Source of the DNA: Thermus hydrothermalis
GTDB lineage: Bacteria > Deinococcota > Deinococci > Deinococcales > Thermaceae
Direction: 5' to 3'
DNA: 64,000 nt
NCBI RefSeq assembly: GCF_022760925.1
Contig: NZ_JAKTNT010000011.1
Coordinates: 23,618-87,617 of the forward strand
Each line of letters starts with the position of its first letter. The stretch's first letter is position 1. The position numbers were made by a program, and so were the translations under genes. A model generated the notes under the pieces. The model had not been told where the DNA came from. It searched no databases and was given only the letters and a program-made list of their open reading frames with translations. Positions 37,522-46,446 of the stretch are shown here, one piece after another.

Positions 37522-38344
37522 CCTGAAGCGCAAGGACTTTCGCCTCCTCATGCTCCTGGGCCTGGGCCAGACGGCCCAGGTCTACCTGGCGGAGGCCCCT
37601 GGCCTGGGGAAGGTGGCCTTGAAGCTCCCCAAAAAGGAGGTGCGCCAGGACCCCAGGCTTTCCGAGCGCTTCGCCCGGGAGGTGACCTTCTCCCTCTCCC
37701 TCAAGCACCCCCACCTGGTGCGGGGGCTGGCGGGGGTGCCCTTGGGGGAGGAGGCCTTCTTGGCCCTGGAGTACCTGGAGGAGGGCACCCTAGAGGAACG
37801 CCTCCACCGCGGCCCCCTGCCCCGGGAGGAGGCGGTAAAAGCGCTTTTGCAGGTGGGGGAGGCCCTTTTGTACCTGCACGAGAAGGGCTTTTTGCACCAG
37901 GACGTGAAGCCCTCCAACGTCTTCGTCCAGGGGGAGCACTACAAGCTGGGCGACCTCGGCACCCTGCGCCCCTTGGAGGACCCGAGCCCCGAGTACGCCG
38001 GAAGCCCCCACTACCTGGCCCCCGAGCTCTTCCTGGGTAGCCGTCCAAGCCCCAAGAGCGAGGCCTACGCCTTCGGGGTCATGGCCTACGAGCTCCTCAC
38101 CGGCAGGCGCCCCTTCAAGGGGGAAACCCTGGAAGAGCTACGCCAGGCCCACCTCCTCCTGCCCCCACCCCCCACGAGCCTCCCCTCCAGGCTGGACCGG
38201 GCCCTGAGGCGCCTCCTCGCCAAGAACCCCGAGGAGCGCCTGGACCTGAAGGCGTTTTTGGATGTGCTCCGCCACCCCCAAGGCCCGCCCACGGAGCCTA
38301 AGGAGCCCCCCAAGCCCAAGCGCTTTCCCTTTTGGAGGAAGTGA
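37514..38344 (+). CDS. Serine/threonine protein kinase, soluble
   Basis: A 276-residue Hanks-type kinase domain with almost nothing else. The glycine loop is GLGQTAQVY (16-24), the ATP lysine Lys37, its partner Glu56, and the catalytic loop HQDVKPSN with Asp130 and Asn135. The magnesium motif is DLG (Asp147) and APELF follows. HRD is altered to HQD, seen in other active kinases. No transmembrane or PASTA domain is present. The start is probably TTG 37514 with GGAGGGG upstream. It overlaps the synthetase ATG by one base. Confidence 0.85.
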   Translation: MNSLKRKDFRLLMLLGLGQTAQVYLAEAPGLGKVALKLPKKEVRQDPRLSERFAREVTFSLSLKHPHLVRGLAGVPLGEEAFLALEYLEEGTLEERLHRGPLPREEAVKALLQVGEALLYLHEKGFLHQDVKPSNVFVQGEHYKLGDLGTLRPLEDPSPEYAGSPHYLAPELFLGSRPSPKSEAYAFGVMAYELLTGRRPFKGETLEELRQAHLLLPPPPTSLPSRLDRALRRLLAKNPEERLDLKAFLDVLRHPQGPPTEPKEPPKPKRFPFWRK

Positions 38345-40242
38345 TGGAACCCGTCTGGTACCCAGACCCTAAGGAAGCCCAGAACACCCGGATTTACCGC
38401 TTCATGGAGGCCCTGGGCTTCCCGGACTACGAGGCCTTCTACCGCTACAGCGTGGAGGAGGCGGAGGACTTCTACCGCCAGTTCTTCGCCCACCTGGGCA
38501 TCCCGTGGCGGAGGCCCTACGAAAGGGTTGTAGAAGGGGGCTTCCCCTTCCCCCGCTTTTTCGTGGGGGGAACGCTTAACCTGGTGGACGCCGTCTTCCG
38601 CCACCCGGAGGACCGCCTGGCCCTCCTCCACGAGACGGAGGACGGCCAGGTGCGCCCCCTCACCTACGGGGAACTGAGGGCGGAGGTGGCCCGGGTGGCG
38701 GCGGGGCTTAAGGCGCTCGGGGTGGGCCGGGGGGAACGGGTGGGGATCTGGATGCCCATGGGCCTCGAGGCGGCCACCCTCCTCCTCGCCACCTGCTGGC
38801 TTGGGGCCATCGCCATCCCCATCTTCTCCGGGTACGCCGCCGAGGCCGCCGCCATCCGCCTAAAGGATGCCGAGGCCAGGCTCCTCGCCGTCCAGGACGG
38901 CTTCTTCCGGCGGGGAAGAAGGGTGGAGCTTCTAGGAGAGGCCCGGAAAGCCCAGGCCCTTTCGGGCACGGAACGCCTCCTGGTGGTGCGGCGGCTCGGC
39001 CTTCCCCTGGAGGGAAGCGAGGCGGACTACGCCCATCTGGGCGGTACGGCCTCCCCCCCGGAGGCGATGGAGAGCATGGACCCCTTCATGCTCATCTACA
39101 CCTCCGGGACCACGGGCCGGCCCAAGGGCACCGTGCACTACCACGCCGGCTTCCCCCTGAAGGCCGCCTTGGACATGGCCCTCCTCTTTGACCTGCGGGA
39201 GGAGGACCGCCTCTTCTGGTTCACGGACCTGGGCTGGATGATGGGGCCTTGGGCCATCCTGGGGGGGCTCATCCTCGGGGGCACGGTCTTCCTCTACGAC
39301 GGGGCCCCCGACTACCCCGGCCCCGAAAGGCTTTGGCGGATGGTGGAGGCCCACCGCCTCACCCACCTGGGCCTCTCCCCCACCCTGGTGCGGGCCCTCA
39401 TCCCCTTTGGGGAAGCGCCCATCAAAGCCCACGAACTCTCCTCCCTAAGGGTCTTGGGCTCCACGGGGGAGCCCTGGAACCTGGAGCCCTACCTCTGGTT
39501 CTTCCGGGTGGTGGGGGAGGAGAAGCGGCCCATCGTCAACTACTCCGGGGGCACGGAGATCTCGGGGGGCATCCTGGGGAACGTCCTCCTAAGGCCCATC
39601 AAGCCCATGGGGTTCAACACCGCCGTACCCGGGATGAAGGCCGCCGTCCTGGACGAGACGGGAAGGCCGGTGAAGGGCCAGGTGGGGGAACTCGCCGTCC
39701 TCGCCCCCTGGCCTGGCATGACCAAAGGCTTCTGGCGGGACGAGGCCCGTTACCTGGACACCTACTTCGCCAAGGTGCCCGGCGTCTGGGTCCACGGGGA
39801 CTTCGCCCTCCTGGACGAGGAGGGGCACTACTTCATCCTGGGGCGGAGCGACGATACCCTGAAGGTGGCGGGCAAGCGGGTAGGCCCGGCGGAGGTGGAG
39901 ACGGCGGCCCTAAACCACCCCGCCCTCAAGGAGGCGGCCGCCATCGGGGTGCCCCACCCCGTGAAGGGGGAGGCCATCGTCCTCTTCGCCGTGCTCAAAC
40001 CCGGCATCGCCCCAGACCCGGAGCTGGCGGAGGCGGTGGCGGAGAAGGTGGCCGAGGCCTTGGGCAAGCCCCTCAAGCCCGAACGGGTTCTTTTCGTCCC
40101 CGACCTCCCCAAAACCCGGAACGCCAAGGTCATGCGCCGGGTGGTGCGGGCCGCCTACCTGGGCCAGGACCCCGGGGACCTCTCCGCCCTGGAAAACCCC
40201 GAGGCGGTGGAGGCCATTCGCCGTGCGGCGCAGGGCGGCTAA
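38344..40242 (+). CDS. Acetyl/acyl-CoA synthetase (AMP-forming)
   Basis: A 632-residue ANL-superfamily ligase starting at ATG 38344 after GGAGGAAG. It has an ACS N-terminal cap, then YTSGTTGRPKG (ATP loop), GSTGEPWN, NYSGGTEISGG, the hinge GRSDDTLKVAGKRVGPAEVE and the C-terminal KTRNAKVMRR lysine motif, whose lysine is acetylation-regulated in ACS. The short-chain acid is activated to acyl-CoA through acyl-AMP; whether acetate or propionate is preferred cannot be read. It follows the kinase with a one-base overlap. Confidence 0.88.
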   Translation: MEPVWYPDPKEAQNTRIYRFMEALGFPDYEAFYRYSVEEAEDFYRQFFAHLGIPWRRPYERVVEGGFPFPRFFVGGTLNLVDAVFRHPEDRLALLHETEDGQVRPLTYGELRAEVARVAAGLKALGVGRGERVGIWMPMGLEAATLLLATCWLGAIAIPIFSGYAAEAAAIRLKDAEARLLAVQDGFFRRGRRVELLGEARKAQALSGTERLLVVRRLGLPLEGSEADYAHLGGTASPPEAMESMDPFMLIYTSGTTGRPKGTVHYHAGFPLKAALDMALLFDLREEDRLFWFTDLGWMMGPWAILGGLILGGTVFLYDGAPDYPGPERLWRMVEAHRLTHLGLSPTLVRALIPFGEAPIKAHELSSLRVLGSTGEPWNLEPYLWFFRVVGEEKRPIVNYSGGTEISGGILGNVLLRPIKPMGFNTAVPGMKAAVLDETGRPVKGQVGELAVLAPWPGMTKGFWRDEARYLDTYFAKVPGVWVHGDFALLDEEGHYFILGRSDDTLKVAGKRVGPAEVETAALNHPALKEAAAIGVPHPVKGEAIVLFAVLKPGIAPDPELAEAVAEKVAEALGKPLKPERVLFVPDLPKTRNAKVMRRVVRAAYLGQDPGDLSALENPEAVEAIRRAAQGG

Positions 40243-42616
40243 GCTCCTCCTCTTCCTGGGCCTTGCCCTGGCCCAACCCCTGGAGGAGGGCCGCACCCTC
40301 TACGCCCGGGGGGAGATGGCCGCCGCCTTGGAGGCGCTTTCCCCTCTCCTCCAGGACCACGACCCCCCGGAAGAAGCGCTCCTCCTTGCCGGCTTCGCCC
40401 AGTACCGGCTCGGCCGCTTCCAGGAGGCCCTTTTCACCTTTAGCCGCCTGGTGGGCCTCCTGAAGGGGGGAGGCGAGGCCCTTTACGGCTTTGGGTTGGC
40501 CCTTCGCGCCCTAGGGGACCTGGAAGGGGCGCGAAGCGCCCTCCTCGCCGCCTCCCGCCAGGGCTACAAGGAGGCGGAAGCCCTCCTCAAGACCCTGCCC
40601 CCACCCCCACCCCCAAGCCCCAAGGCCCGCAAGGCCCCCCCTCCCTTCGCCGCCCGGGAAGGGCGCTTCTTTGTGGCGGGCAAGCCCTTCCGGGTGCGGG
40701 GGGTGAACCTAGGGGTAGCCCTCCCCGGCGGCTTCCCCGCCGAGTTCCCCGAGGAGGAGGCGCTTTACCGGGCCTGGCTGGAACTCCTCTCCGCCATGGG
40801 GGCCAACGCCGTGCGCACCTACACCCTGCTCCCGCCCGCCTTCTACCGCGCCCTCCTCCACCACAACCGCCTCCACGAAGACCGCCCCCTCTACCTCTTC
40901 CAAGGGGTCTGGACGGAGCTTCCCGAGGAGGAGGGGTATCCCGACTGGGAAGGCCCCTTCCTGGAGAAGTTCCTCCTGGAGGGGCGGGAGGTCCTGGACG
41001 CCCTCCACGGCAACCTCCGCCGCCCCCCACGCCCGGGCCACGCCCACGGGGACTACACCGCCGACGTATCCCCCTGGACCCTGGGCCTCCTGGTGGGGCG
41101 GGAGTTTGAGCCCTACTCCGTGGCGGCCTACAACCGGAGGCACCCCGGGAGAACCTACCGGGGTCGCTTCCTGGAAGCCCTCCCCGGGGCAAGCCCCTTT
41201 GAGACCTACCTGGCCGAGGTCTTGGACCGGCTCGCCGTCTACGAGTGGGAAACCTACGGGACGGTGCGGCCCCTTTCCGTTTCCAACTGGCCCACCCTGG
41301 ACCCCCTCCACCATCCCACGGAAAGCACCCGGGAGGAGGAGGCGGCCCTGAGGCGGGCTCGAGGCGAAAGGGTACCGGAAGAAGGGGTGGTCCGGGAGTT
41401 CAACAACGACGAAGTAAGCCTGGATATGGCCAAAATCCGCCCCCTTCCCGGTAGCCCCGTCACCACCTTCGCCAACTACCACGCCTACCCCTACTACCCT
41501 GACTTCATGAACCTAGACCCCTCCTACGCGCAAAGCCAAGGGCCCTTTGGCCCATCCCGGTACCACGGCTACCTAAAGGCGCTCCGCCAACACCACGGAG
41601 ACCAACCCGTCCTCATTGGGGAAATCGGTCTCCCCACCAGCCGGGGCATCGCCCACTTCAATCCCGAGGGCCGGCACCACGGCGGCCATTCGGAAGAAGC
41701 CCAGGCGGAGGGCCTACTCCGCCTCCTTGAGGAGGCAGAAGCCGCCGGAATGGCAGGCACTTTGGTCTTCGCCCTTATGGACGAGTGGTTCAAGCGCAAC
41801 TGGCTCTTTATGGAGTGGGAGGCCTCCGAACGCGACCCCTTCTGGCACAACCTCCTGGACCCCGAGGAGAACTACGGCCTCCTCGCCGCCACCGCCAAGG
41901 GGGGCTTCCGCTTGGACGGCAAAGGGGAAGAGTGGGAGGGTGTGCCCTTTTTGCTCCGGGAGGAGGGACGCTTCCTAAAAGCCCACGCCGATGCGGAGTA
42001 CCTCTGGCTCCTCTACCGGGGGCCCCTACCCTTGCGCCTTTACCTGGATACGGTGCCCGGGGGCGTGGGGGTGGCGGAGGGGTTTGGGGCGGAGTTCTTC
42101 CTGGAGGTGGGCGCCGAAGGGAGAAGGCTCCTCGTGGAGAAAGGCTACTATCCCTTTGAGGAAAGGGACTTGGGGCGTAACGGAACCGAGTTTCTCCTCT
42201 TCCGGGGCCCCACCAAGCCCGGGGAGGGCCCCTTCGTCCCCTTCCTCCTGGAGCCCAACCGCCGCCGCACGGGCCGGGACGGCACCGACTACCCCAGGGT
42301 GGTCTACGAGCTTGGCCGCCTCAAAGAGGGCCAGGACCCCCCGGGGGCGCGGGACCCCACGGCGGACTACGCCTTGGGGGAAGGAGGCCTCCTGGAACTC
42401 CGCCTCCCCTGGGGCATGCTCCTCGTGGCCGACCCAAGCCAGCGCCTGGCTTGGTATGCCCCCGAGCCCCTTCCCATAGCGGGCATCGGGCTTCTTTTGC
42501 CCGGGGGAAAGCCCATCCGCTTTACCTGGCCCACCTGGGAGGAGCCCGCCTTCGCCCTAAGGCTCAAGCCCCTCTATTTCCGGCTGAAAGAAGCCTGGCA
42601 AGGGCTTCCCGAATAG
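40223..42616 (+). CDS. Exported TPR plus clan-A-like glycoside hydrolase, unassigned
   Basis: A 797-residue protein starting at GTG 40223, inside the synthetase gene. It has a short N-terminal hydrophobic signal, TPR-like helical repeats (about 22-125), a proline linker, then a (beta/alpha)8-type domain (about 145-560). The barrel shows FRVRGVNLG, MGANAVRTYTL, a strand-4 candidate acid/base in LVGREFEP (Glu296) and a strand-7 candidate nucleophile in VLIGEIG (Glu467). The last ~240 residues are beta-rich, like a carbohydrate-binding or DOMON-type module (LDGKGEEWEG). I cannot place it in a known GH family. It overlaps convergent murJ by 53 bp. Confidence 0.65.
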   Translation: MRRRAAKLLLFLGLALAQPLEEGRTLYARGEMAAALEALSPLLQDHDPPEEALLLAGFAQYRLGRFQEALFTFSRLVGLLKGGGEALYGFGLALRALGDLEGARSALLAASRQGYKEAEALLKTLPPPPPPSPKARKAPPPFAAREGRFFVAGKPFRVRGVNLGVALPGGFPAEFPEEEALYRAWLELLSAMGANAVRTYTLLPPAFYRALLHHNRLHEDRPLYLFQGVWTELPEEEGYPDWEGPFLEKFLLEGREVLDALHGNLRRPPRPGHAHGDYTADVSPWTLGLLVGREFEPYSVAAYNRRHPGRTYRGRFLEALPGASPFETYLAEVLDRLAVYEWETYGTVRPLSVSNWPTLDPLHHPTESTREEEAALRRARGERVPEEGVVREFNNDEVSLDMAKIRPLPGSPVTTFANYHAYPYYPDFMNLDPSYAQSQGPFGPSRYHGYLKALRQHHGDQPVLIGEIGLPTSRGIAHFNPEGRHHGGHSEEAQAEGLLRLLEEAEAAGMAGTLVFALMDEWFKRNWLFMEWEASERDPFWHNLLDPEENYGLLAATAKGGFRLDGKGEEWEGVPFLLREEGRFLKAHADAEYLWLLYRGPLPLRLYLDTVPGGVGVAEGFGAEFFLEVGAEGRRLLVEKGYYPFEERDLGRNGTEFLLFRGPTKPGEGPFVPFLLEPNRRRTGRDGTDYPRVVYELGRLKEGQDPPGARDPTADYALGEGGLLELRLPWGMLLVADPSQRLAWYAPEPLPIAGIGLLLPGGKPIRFTWPTWEEPAFALRLKPLYFRLKEAWQGLPE

Positions 42617-44051
42617 GCAGGCCCAATAGGCTCCCCACCAGGACGAACACCCCAACCCCCGCCGCCCCGCCCAGGACCAAGGACCCAAAGGCGGCCAAGG
42701 GGTTTTCCGCCCGGACCCAGACCCCAAGGCCTAGGCCGGGCAGTGCGGCCAAAAGCCCCGCCAGGTAAGCCTTTCCCAAATAGCGGGGCAAAGCCCCAAC
42801 CCTCACCCCCTCCCGGGCGAGGAGCCGGAGGTAGAGGGCCAAGCCGAGCCACCCCGCCAAGGCCGTGGCCAGGTTGAGGAGGAAAAGCCCGGCGTCCCTA
42901 AGGAGCCAGTAGCCCAAGGTATTGGCCAGGAAGACCAAGGCGCTCGCCCCCACCGCCTCCCGCACCCGTCCTAAGGCGTAGAGGCCCCGGAGCAAGAAGG
43001 TGTTCACCCCCCAAGGGAGCACCGCCAGGCCCATGGCGGAGAGGACCTGGGCGCTATAGGCCCGGTTTTCCGGGGTAAGGGGGCCGAAGAGGCCAAAGAG
43101 GAGGACCACGACGAAGGGAGCCAACCCCACCAAAAGCCCACCCGCCAAGGAAAGGAGCAGGGCGAAGCGGCGGATGGGGGCTTCCAGGAAGCGGGCGAGC
43201 TCTTTTCCCTTCAGGGCGCTCATCCGGGGGAAGTAGGCGATGGCCGGGCTCGTGGCCAGGAGGCCCAGGGCCATCTGGAAGACCACCTCGGCGTTGTAAA
43301 ACCCCGTGACCGCCGCCGGGGGGTAGCGGGTGAGGATGTTGGTGAGGACGAGGTTCAGGAACTGCCGCAAGGAGGTGGTGAAGGCGAAGGGCCCCATGCG
43401 GAGAAGCGCCGTGCCCAGGGCGGGGTGCCAGCGCCACTCCAGGCGGAGCCCCTTCAGGAAGGGAAGCTGGATGGCGGCCTGCAAAAGCCCACCGAGGGCC
43501 ACGGAAAGGCCCAGGAAGGTGGGGTTCCCAGGGAAGAGGGCCATGAGGCCGATGGCCGCCAGGTTGAAGGCGATGGGGCCTAGGGCATAAGGGAGGAAGC
43601 GCTCGTCCGCCTGCAATAGGGCGGAGAAGAGGGCGGCCATGGAGATACCCAGGAGGAAGGGGAGGAGGAGCCGGGTGAGGTAGACCACCTGTTGGAAGGC
43701 CCCTTCCTCCCTCAGGTGGCTACCTTCCGCCACCAAAAGCTCCACCACGAAGGGGGCGAGGAGGTAGCCCAGGCCCAGGACGAGGAGGTTCACCCCGAGG
43801 AGGAAGGCGGCGAAGCGGCGGGCGAAGGCCTGGGCCTCTTCCGGGGGCAGGCTTTTCAGGATTGGAATGAGGGCGTTTTGCACCGCCCCCTCGGCCAAGA
43901 GCTCCCGGAGGAGGTTCGGCACCCGGTAGGCCACGTTGAAGGCGTCCTTGAGGGCATCGGGGTAAAGGGCGTTGAAGACCGCCTGGCGCAGGAGGCCCAA
44001 GACCCTCGAGGCCAAGGTGCCCCCCATGACCAGGAGGACCTTACGCAGCAT
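42564..44051 (-). CDS. murJ: Lipid II flippase MurJ
   Basis: A 495-residue MVF-family membrane protein with about 14 transmembrane helices. It opens with the MurJ signature GGTLASRVLGLLRQAVFNAL and AYRVPNLLRELLAEGAVQNALIP (about 42-64), with the conserved arginines of the central cavity. MurJ flips the peptidoglycan precursor lipid II to the outer leaflet. Its start overlaps the end of the nuclease-like gene upstream by 11 nt. Confidence 0.95.
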   Translation of the reverse strand: MLRKVLLVMGGTLASRVLGLLRQAVFNALYPDALKDAFNVAYRVPNLLRELLAEGAVQNALIPILKSLPPEEAQAFARRFAAFLLGVNLLVLGLGYLLAPFVVELLVAEGSHLREEGAFQQVVYLTRLLLPFLLGISMAALFSALLQADERFLPYALGPIAFNLAAIGLMALFPGNPTFLGLSVALGGLLQAAIQLPFLKGLRLEWRWHPALGTALLRMGPFAFTTSLRQFLNLVLTNILTRYPPAAVTGFYNAEVVFQMALGLLATSPAIAYFPRMSALKGKELARFLEAPIRRFALLLSLAGGLLVGLAPFVVVLLFGLFGPLTPENRAYSAQVLSAMGLAVLPWGVNTFLLRGLYALGRVREAVGASALVFLANTLGYWLLRDAGLFLLNLATALAGWLGLALYLRLLAREGVRVGALPRYLGKAYLAGLLAALPGLGLGVWVRAENPLAAFGSLVLGGAAGVGVFVLVGSLLGLPIREALARLLSAGNRGA

Positions 44052-45078
44052 TGCCCTCCAGGACCTCCTGGAACGCCTCCACGAAGTTCGCCTGGTTCAC
44101 CACGGTAAGGCCATGAAGGGCGGAAAGCTCCTTGGCCCGCCCCTTATCCATGCCCAGAAGGACCAGGAAGCTTTCCCGGGCGGAAAGGCCCAGAACCTTT
44201 TTGAGCCCGGCGTACTTGGCGATGTGGGCCTGGAAGTCCCCCGTCTTGGCCTCAAACCAATAGACCCGGTCCCCCACCCGCACCAACACGTCCAGCTCCA
44301 TGGCGTCCCCGCCCGGCAGGGTCACCTGGTAGCCCATCGCCACCTCGTGGGGCAGGTTCTTGGAGCGGAGGAACTTCCTAAGCCGCTCGGCCACGTAGCG
44401 CTCCAGCCAACCCCCCGTGAGGAAGTTCTGCACAAAGCCCTCGGTGCTGGCCTTGGCCCGGATGCGCCTTTCCTCGCTCTTGTAGTGGTAGCTGGTGAGG
44501 AAGGCGTACTGCTTGAGCATGGTGCAGAACTGGGTGGAGTTGGCGATCTCCTCCTGGCTCGCCTCCGCCAAGGAGAGCTCAAACTGGCGCTTGGTGGAAA
44601 GGCTTTGTTTCAGGCGCTCGTAAAGCTTCTCTAGGCTAGGGTAGCGGTCGCCCAGGAAGAGGGAAAGCCTTGTGAGGACCTTCTCCTTCTCCTCATCCTC
44701 TTGGGGCTTTTTCACCACCTGGATGCCCAGACCCCTAAGCCACTCCTCTATGGAGGCGAACTTCTTCGCCCGAGCGGGCTCCTGGGGCCTGGGCGCCTCT
44801 TGGGGCTTGGGGAGTTCTTTGGGAGGCGGGGGCTCCTTGAGGAGACGCCACATCTCCCCGGCCAGGGCGAAGAAGCGGGCCCGCACGGGGTCTTCGGCCC
44901 CCTCGAGGCCAGGGGGCGTGAGGCCCGAACGCAAGGCCTCCAGAAGCCACGCCTCCAAGGCCTCCCGCAGGGCTTCCCGGGCGGCCTCGAGGTGGGAGGC
45001 CTCCACCTTTAGGCCAAGCTCTGGGAGCTCCGCCACGAAACGCCCCGGCCCCAGGAGGTCGTACCTGGCCTGGGCCAT
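44041..45078 (-). CDS. Putative PD-(D/E)xK nuclease, unknown pathway
   Basis: I place the start at ATG 45078 (MAQARYDLL), which has GGAAAGGACC; the upstream ATG at 45123 has none. The 345-residue protein has a helical N-terminal part, a proline/charged linker (about 82-105) and a C-terminal endonuclease-like core: GGWLERYVAERL (223-234), ELDVLVRVGDRVYWFEAKTG with Asp263, Glu276 and Lys278. This E..D..ExK layout is like the nuclease half of DUF1887/Card1-type proteins. I see no CARF sensor domain. It overlaps murJ by 11 nt and follows tRNA-Leu and a terminator. Confidence 0.7.
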   Translation of the reverse strand: MAQARYDLLGPGRFVAELPELGLKVEASHLEAAREALREALEAWLLEALRSGLTPPGLEGAEDPVRARFFALAGEMWRLLKEPPPPKELPKPQEAPRPQEPARAKKFASIEEWLRGLGIQVVKKPQEDEEKEKVLTRLSLFLGDRYPSLEKLYERLKQSLSTKRQFELSLAEASQEEIANSTQFCTMLKQYAFLTSYHYKSEERRIRAKASTEGFVQNFLTGGWLERYVAERLRKFLRSKNLPHEVAMGYQVTLPGGDAMELDVLVRVGDRVYWFEAKTGDFQAHIAKYAGLKKVLGLSARESFLVLLGMDKGRAKELSALHGLTVVNQANFVEAFQEVLEGNAA

Positions 45079-45130
45079 GGTCCTTTCCAAAAAGCGGGTG
45101 AGAACGCCCACGAGCCCTAGCATAAAGGAA

Positions 45131-45148
45131 GGCCCCGGAACCGGGGCC
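45131..45148 (-). terminator. Terminator of tRNA-Leu
   Basis: Immediately after the tRNA on minus, a perfect 8-bp palindromic stem GGCCCCGG-TT-CCGGGGCC is followed by TTCCTTT. It would end the tRNA transcript before the nuclease-like gene. Confidence 0.6.
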
Positions 45149-45153
45149 AGACG

Positions 45154-45241
45154 TGGTGCCGGGGACGGGACTCGAACCCGTACGGGGGTAACCCCCCAGC
45201 GGATTTTAAGTCCGCAGCGTCTACCGTTCCGCCACCCCGGC
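45154..45241 (-). tRNA. tRNA-Leu (anticodon TAA)
   Basis: Read on minus it folds as a class II tRNA: acceptor GCCGGGG/CCCCGGC, anticodon arm GCGGA-CTTAAAA-TCCGC with anticodon TAA, and a long variable arm (TGGGGGGTTACCCCCGT). The T arm is ACGGG-TTCGAGT-CCCGT, with an encoded 3' CCA. It reads UUA/UUG leucine codons, which are rare in this genome style. Confidence 0.96.
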
Positions 45242-45259
45242 GGGCGAGCTCCATCCTAC

Positions 45260-46411
45260 TCAAAAGGAGGCGTCCCCGCCAAGCCGCAAGGTGAGGTCCG
45301 CCCCCAAGACCGCCTCCCCCGAGATCCGGTAAGGCACCCCGAGCTCCTCGGAAAGGGCCTTCGCCAGGAGGCCAGGCCCGTTTTCCAGCACCTCGGTGCG
45401 GGAAGGGGCCAGGTCTATGGGGTGGAGGAGCACCCTAAGGCCCAGGGCGTGAAGCCGCTCCCGCGCCCTTTCCGCCAGGGCCTCCTGCCCAGGCCCGTAG
45501 ACCACGGCCACGAGCTTCCCCGAAAGCGAAGCCTCCCCCCCTTCCCCCTTCCCGGCGAAGTAGAGGGCGAGGAGCTCGGCCAAGGCTTCCCGGTCCACCT
45601 GCCAACCTCCCCCGCCGAAGCGCCCCGGAAGGAGGAGGCTCACGAGCTCGGGGCGCTTCATGGTGAAGCCGAGGATGGCCCCCCGTTCCTTTCGGGTGAG
45701 GTCGGTCTGCACGTAAGGCTCCACCGCCGCCACCACCCGCGGGAGGCGAAGGAGCCCTTTGGGGGAAAGGACTTCCTCCTTTACGGCGTGGAAGAAGGCC
45801 TGTTGCCGCTGGATGCGCCCGATGTCCCCCAGGGCGTCCTTGCGGAAGCGCAGGTACCCTTCCGCCTGTGCCCCGTTTAGCACCTGGCAACCCGGCTCCA
45901 GGTCAATGGAAAGGCCTGCGGCGCTATCCCGGTAGCGCATGGGCTTCTCCACGCACACCCGCACCCCCCCCAGGGCGTCCACCGCCCTCCGCAGGGCCTC
46001 GGTGCTCACCACCACGTAGCGCTCCGCCCGCACCCCCGTGAGGGCCGCCACCGCCTCCTTCATGAGCCCGGGCCCCCCCAAGGGGCTATAGGCGTTCACC
46101 TTGTGCCACCCGTAGCCGGGCAGGCTCACCCAGGTATCCCGGGGAATGGAAAGGACCACCACCCGCCCCGCCCAAGGGTCCAGGCGGACCAGGAGGATGG
46201 CGTCCGCCAGGCCCCGGAAGCGCTCGGGGGCCCTCTTGTGGTAGCCCGAGTACTCTGGGCTAGAGCCATAGACGAGAAGCGTGAGGGGCTCCCTTAGGCC
46301 CTCCGGGGAGGGCAACGCCCCCTGGCGCACCGCGGGCCCCAAAAGGGGGTAGGCCCAAAGGCCTAGGGCCAATAGGAGGGCGAGAAGGCCAAGGAGGAAG
46401 AAGCGCCGCAC
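45260..46411 (-). CDS. LytR-CpsA-Psr family protein
   Basis: A 383-residue membrane-anchored protein (single N-terminal helix, 3-25) starting at GTG 46411. The LCP domain shows RGLADAILLVRLDP, SIPRDTWV, HKVNAYSPLGGP and LNGAQAEGYLRFRKD...GDIGRIQRQQ with its conserved Arg/Asp residues. The last ~90 residues form a LytR_C-type domain (KLVAVVYGPGQEALAERARERL). LCP enzymes transfer glycopolymers from undecaprenyl carriers to the cell wall. The gene lies just upstream of tRNA-Leu. Confidence 0.9.
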   Translation of the reverse strand: MRRFFLLGLLALLLALGLWAYPLLGPAVRQGALPSPEGLREPLTLLVYGSSPEYSGYHKRAPERFRGLADAILLVRLDPWAGRVVVLSIPRDTWVSLPGYGWHKVNAYSPLGGPGLMKEAVAALTGVRAERYVVVSTEALRRAVDALGGVRVCVEKPMRYRDSAAGLSIDLEPGCQVLNGAQAEGYLRFRKDALGDIGRIQRQQAFFHAVKEEVLSPKGLLRLPRVVAAVEPYVQTDLTRKERGAILGFTMKRPELVSLLLPGRFGGGGWQVDREALAELLALYFAGKGEGGEASLSGKLVAVVYGPGQEALAERARERLHALGLRVLLHPIDLAPSRTEVLENGPGLLAKALSEELGVPYRISGEAVLGADLTLRLGGDASF

Positions 46412-46419
46412 AGAGGGCT

Positions 46420-46425
46420 AGTGTA
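46420..46425 (-). promoter_or_regulatory. -10 element of the LCP gene
   Basis: TACACT on minus is 8 nt before the GTG start and no ribosome site is present, again suggesting a leaderless transcript. A small CACCC/GGGTG hairpin lies just upstream, after the protease stop. Confidence 0.45.
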
Positions 46426-46446
46426 CACCCCCGTGGGTGAGGCGGA

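Noticed and set aside
44041..45078. CRISPR-associated CARF nuclease (Can1/Card1)
   Set aside because: Only the nuclease half resembles these proteins. No CARF domain, CRISPR array or cas gene is visible in the window.
45131..45148. Operator for the nuclease-like gene
   Set aside because: The perfect palindrome directly follows the tRNA and is followed by a T-rich run, so a tRNA terminator is simpler.
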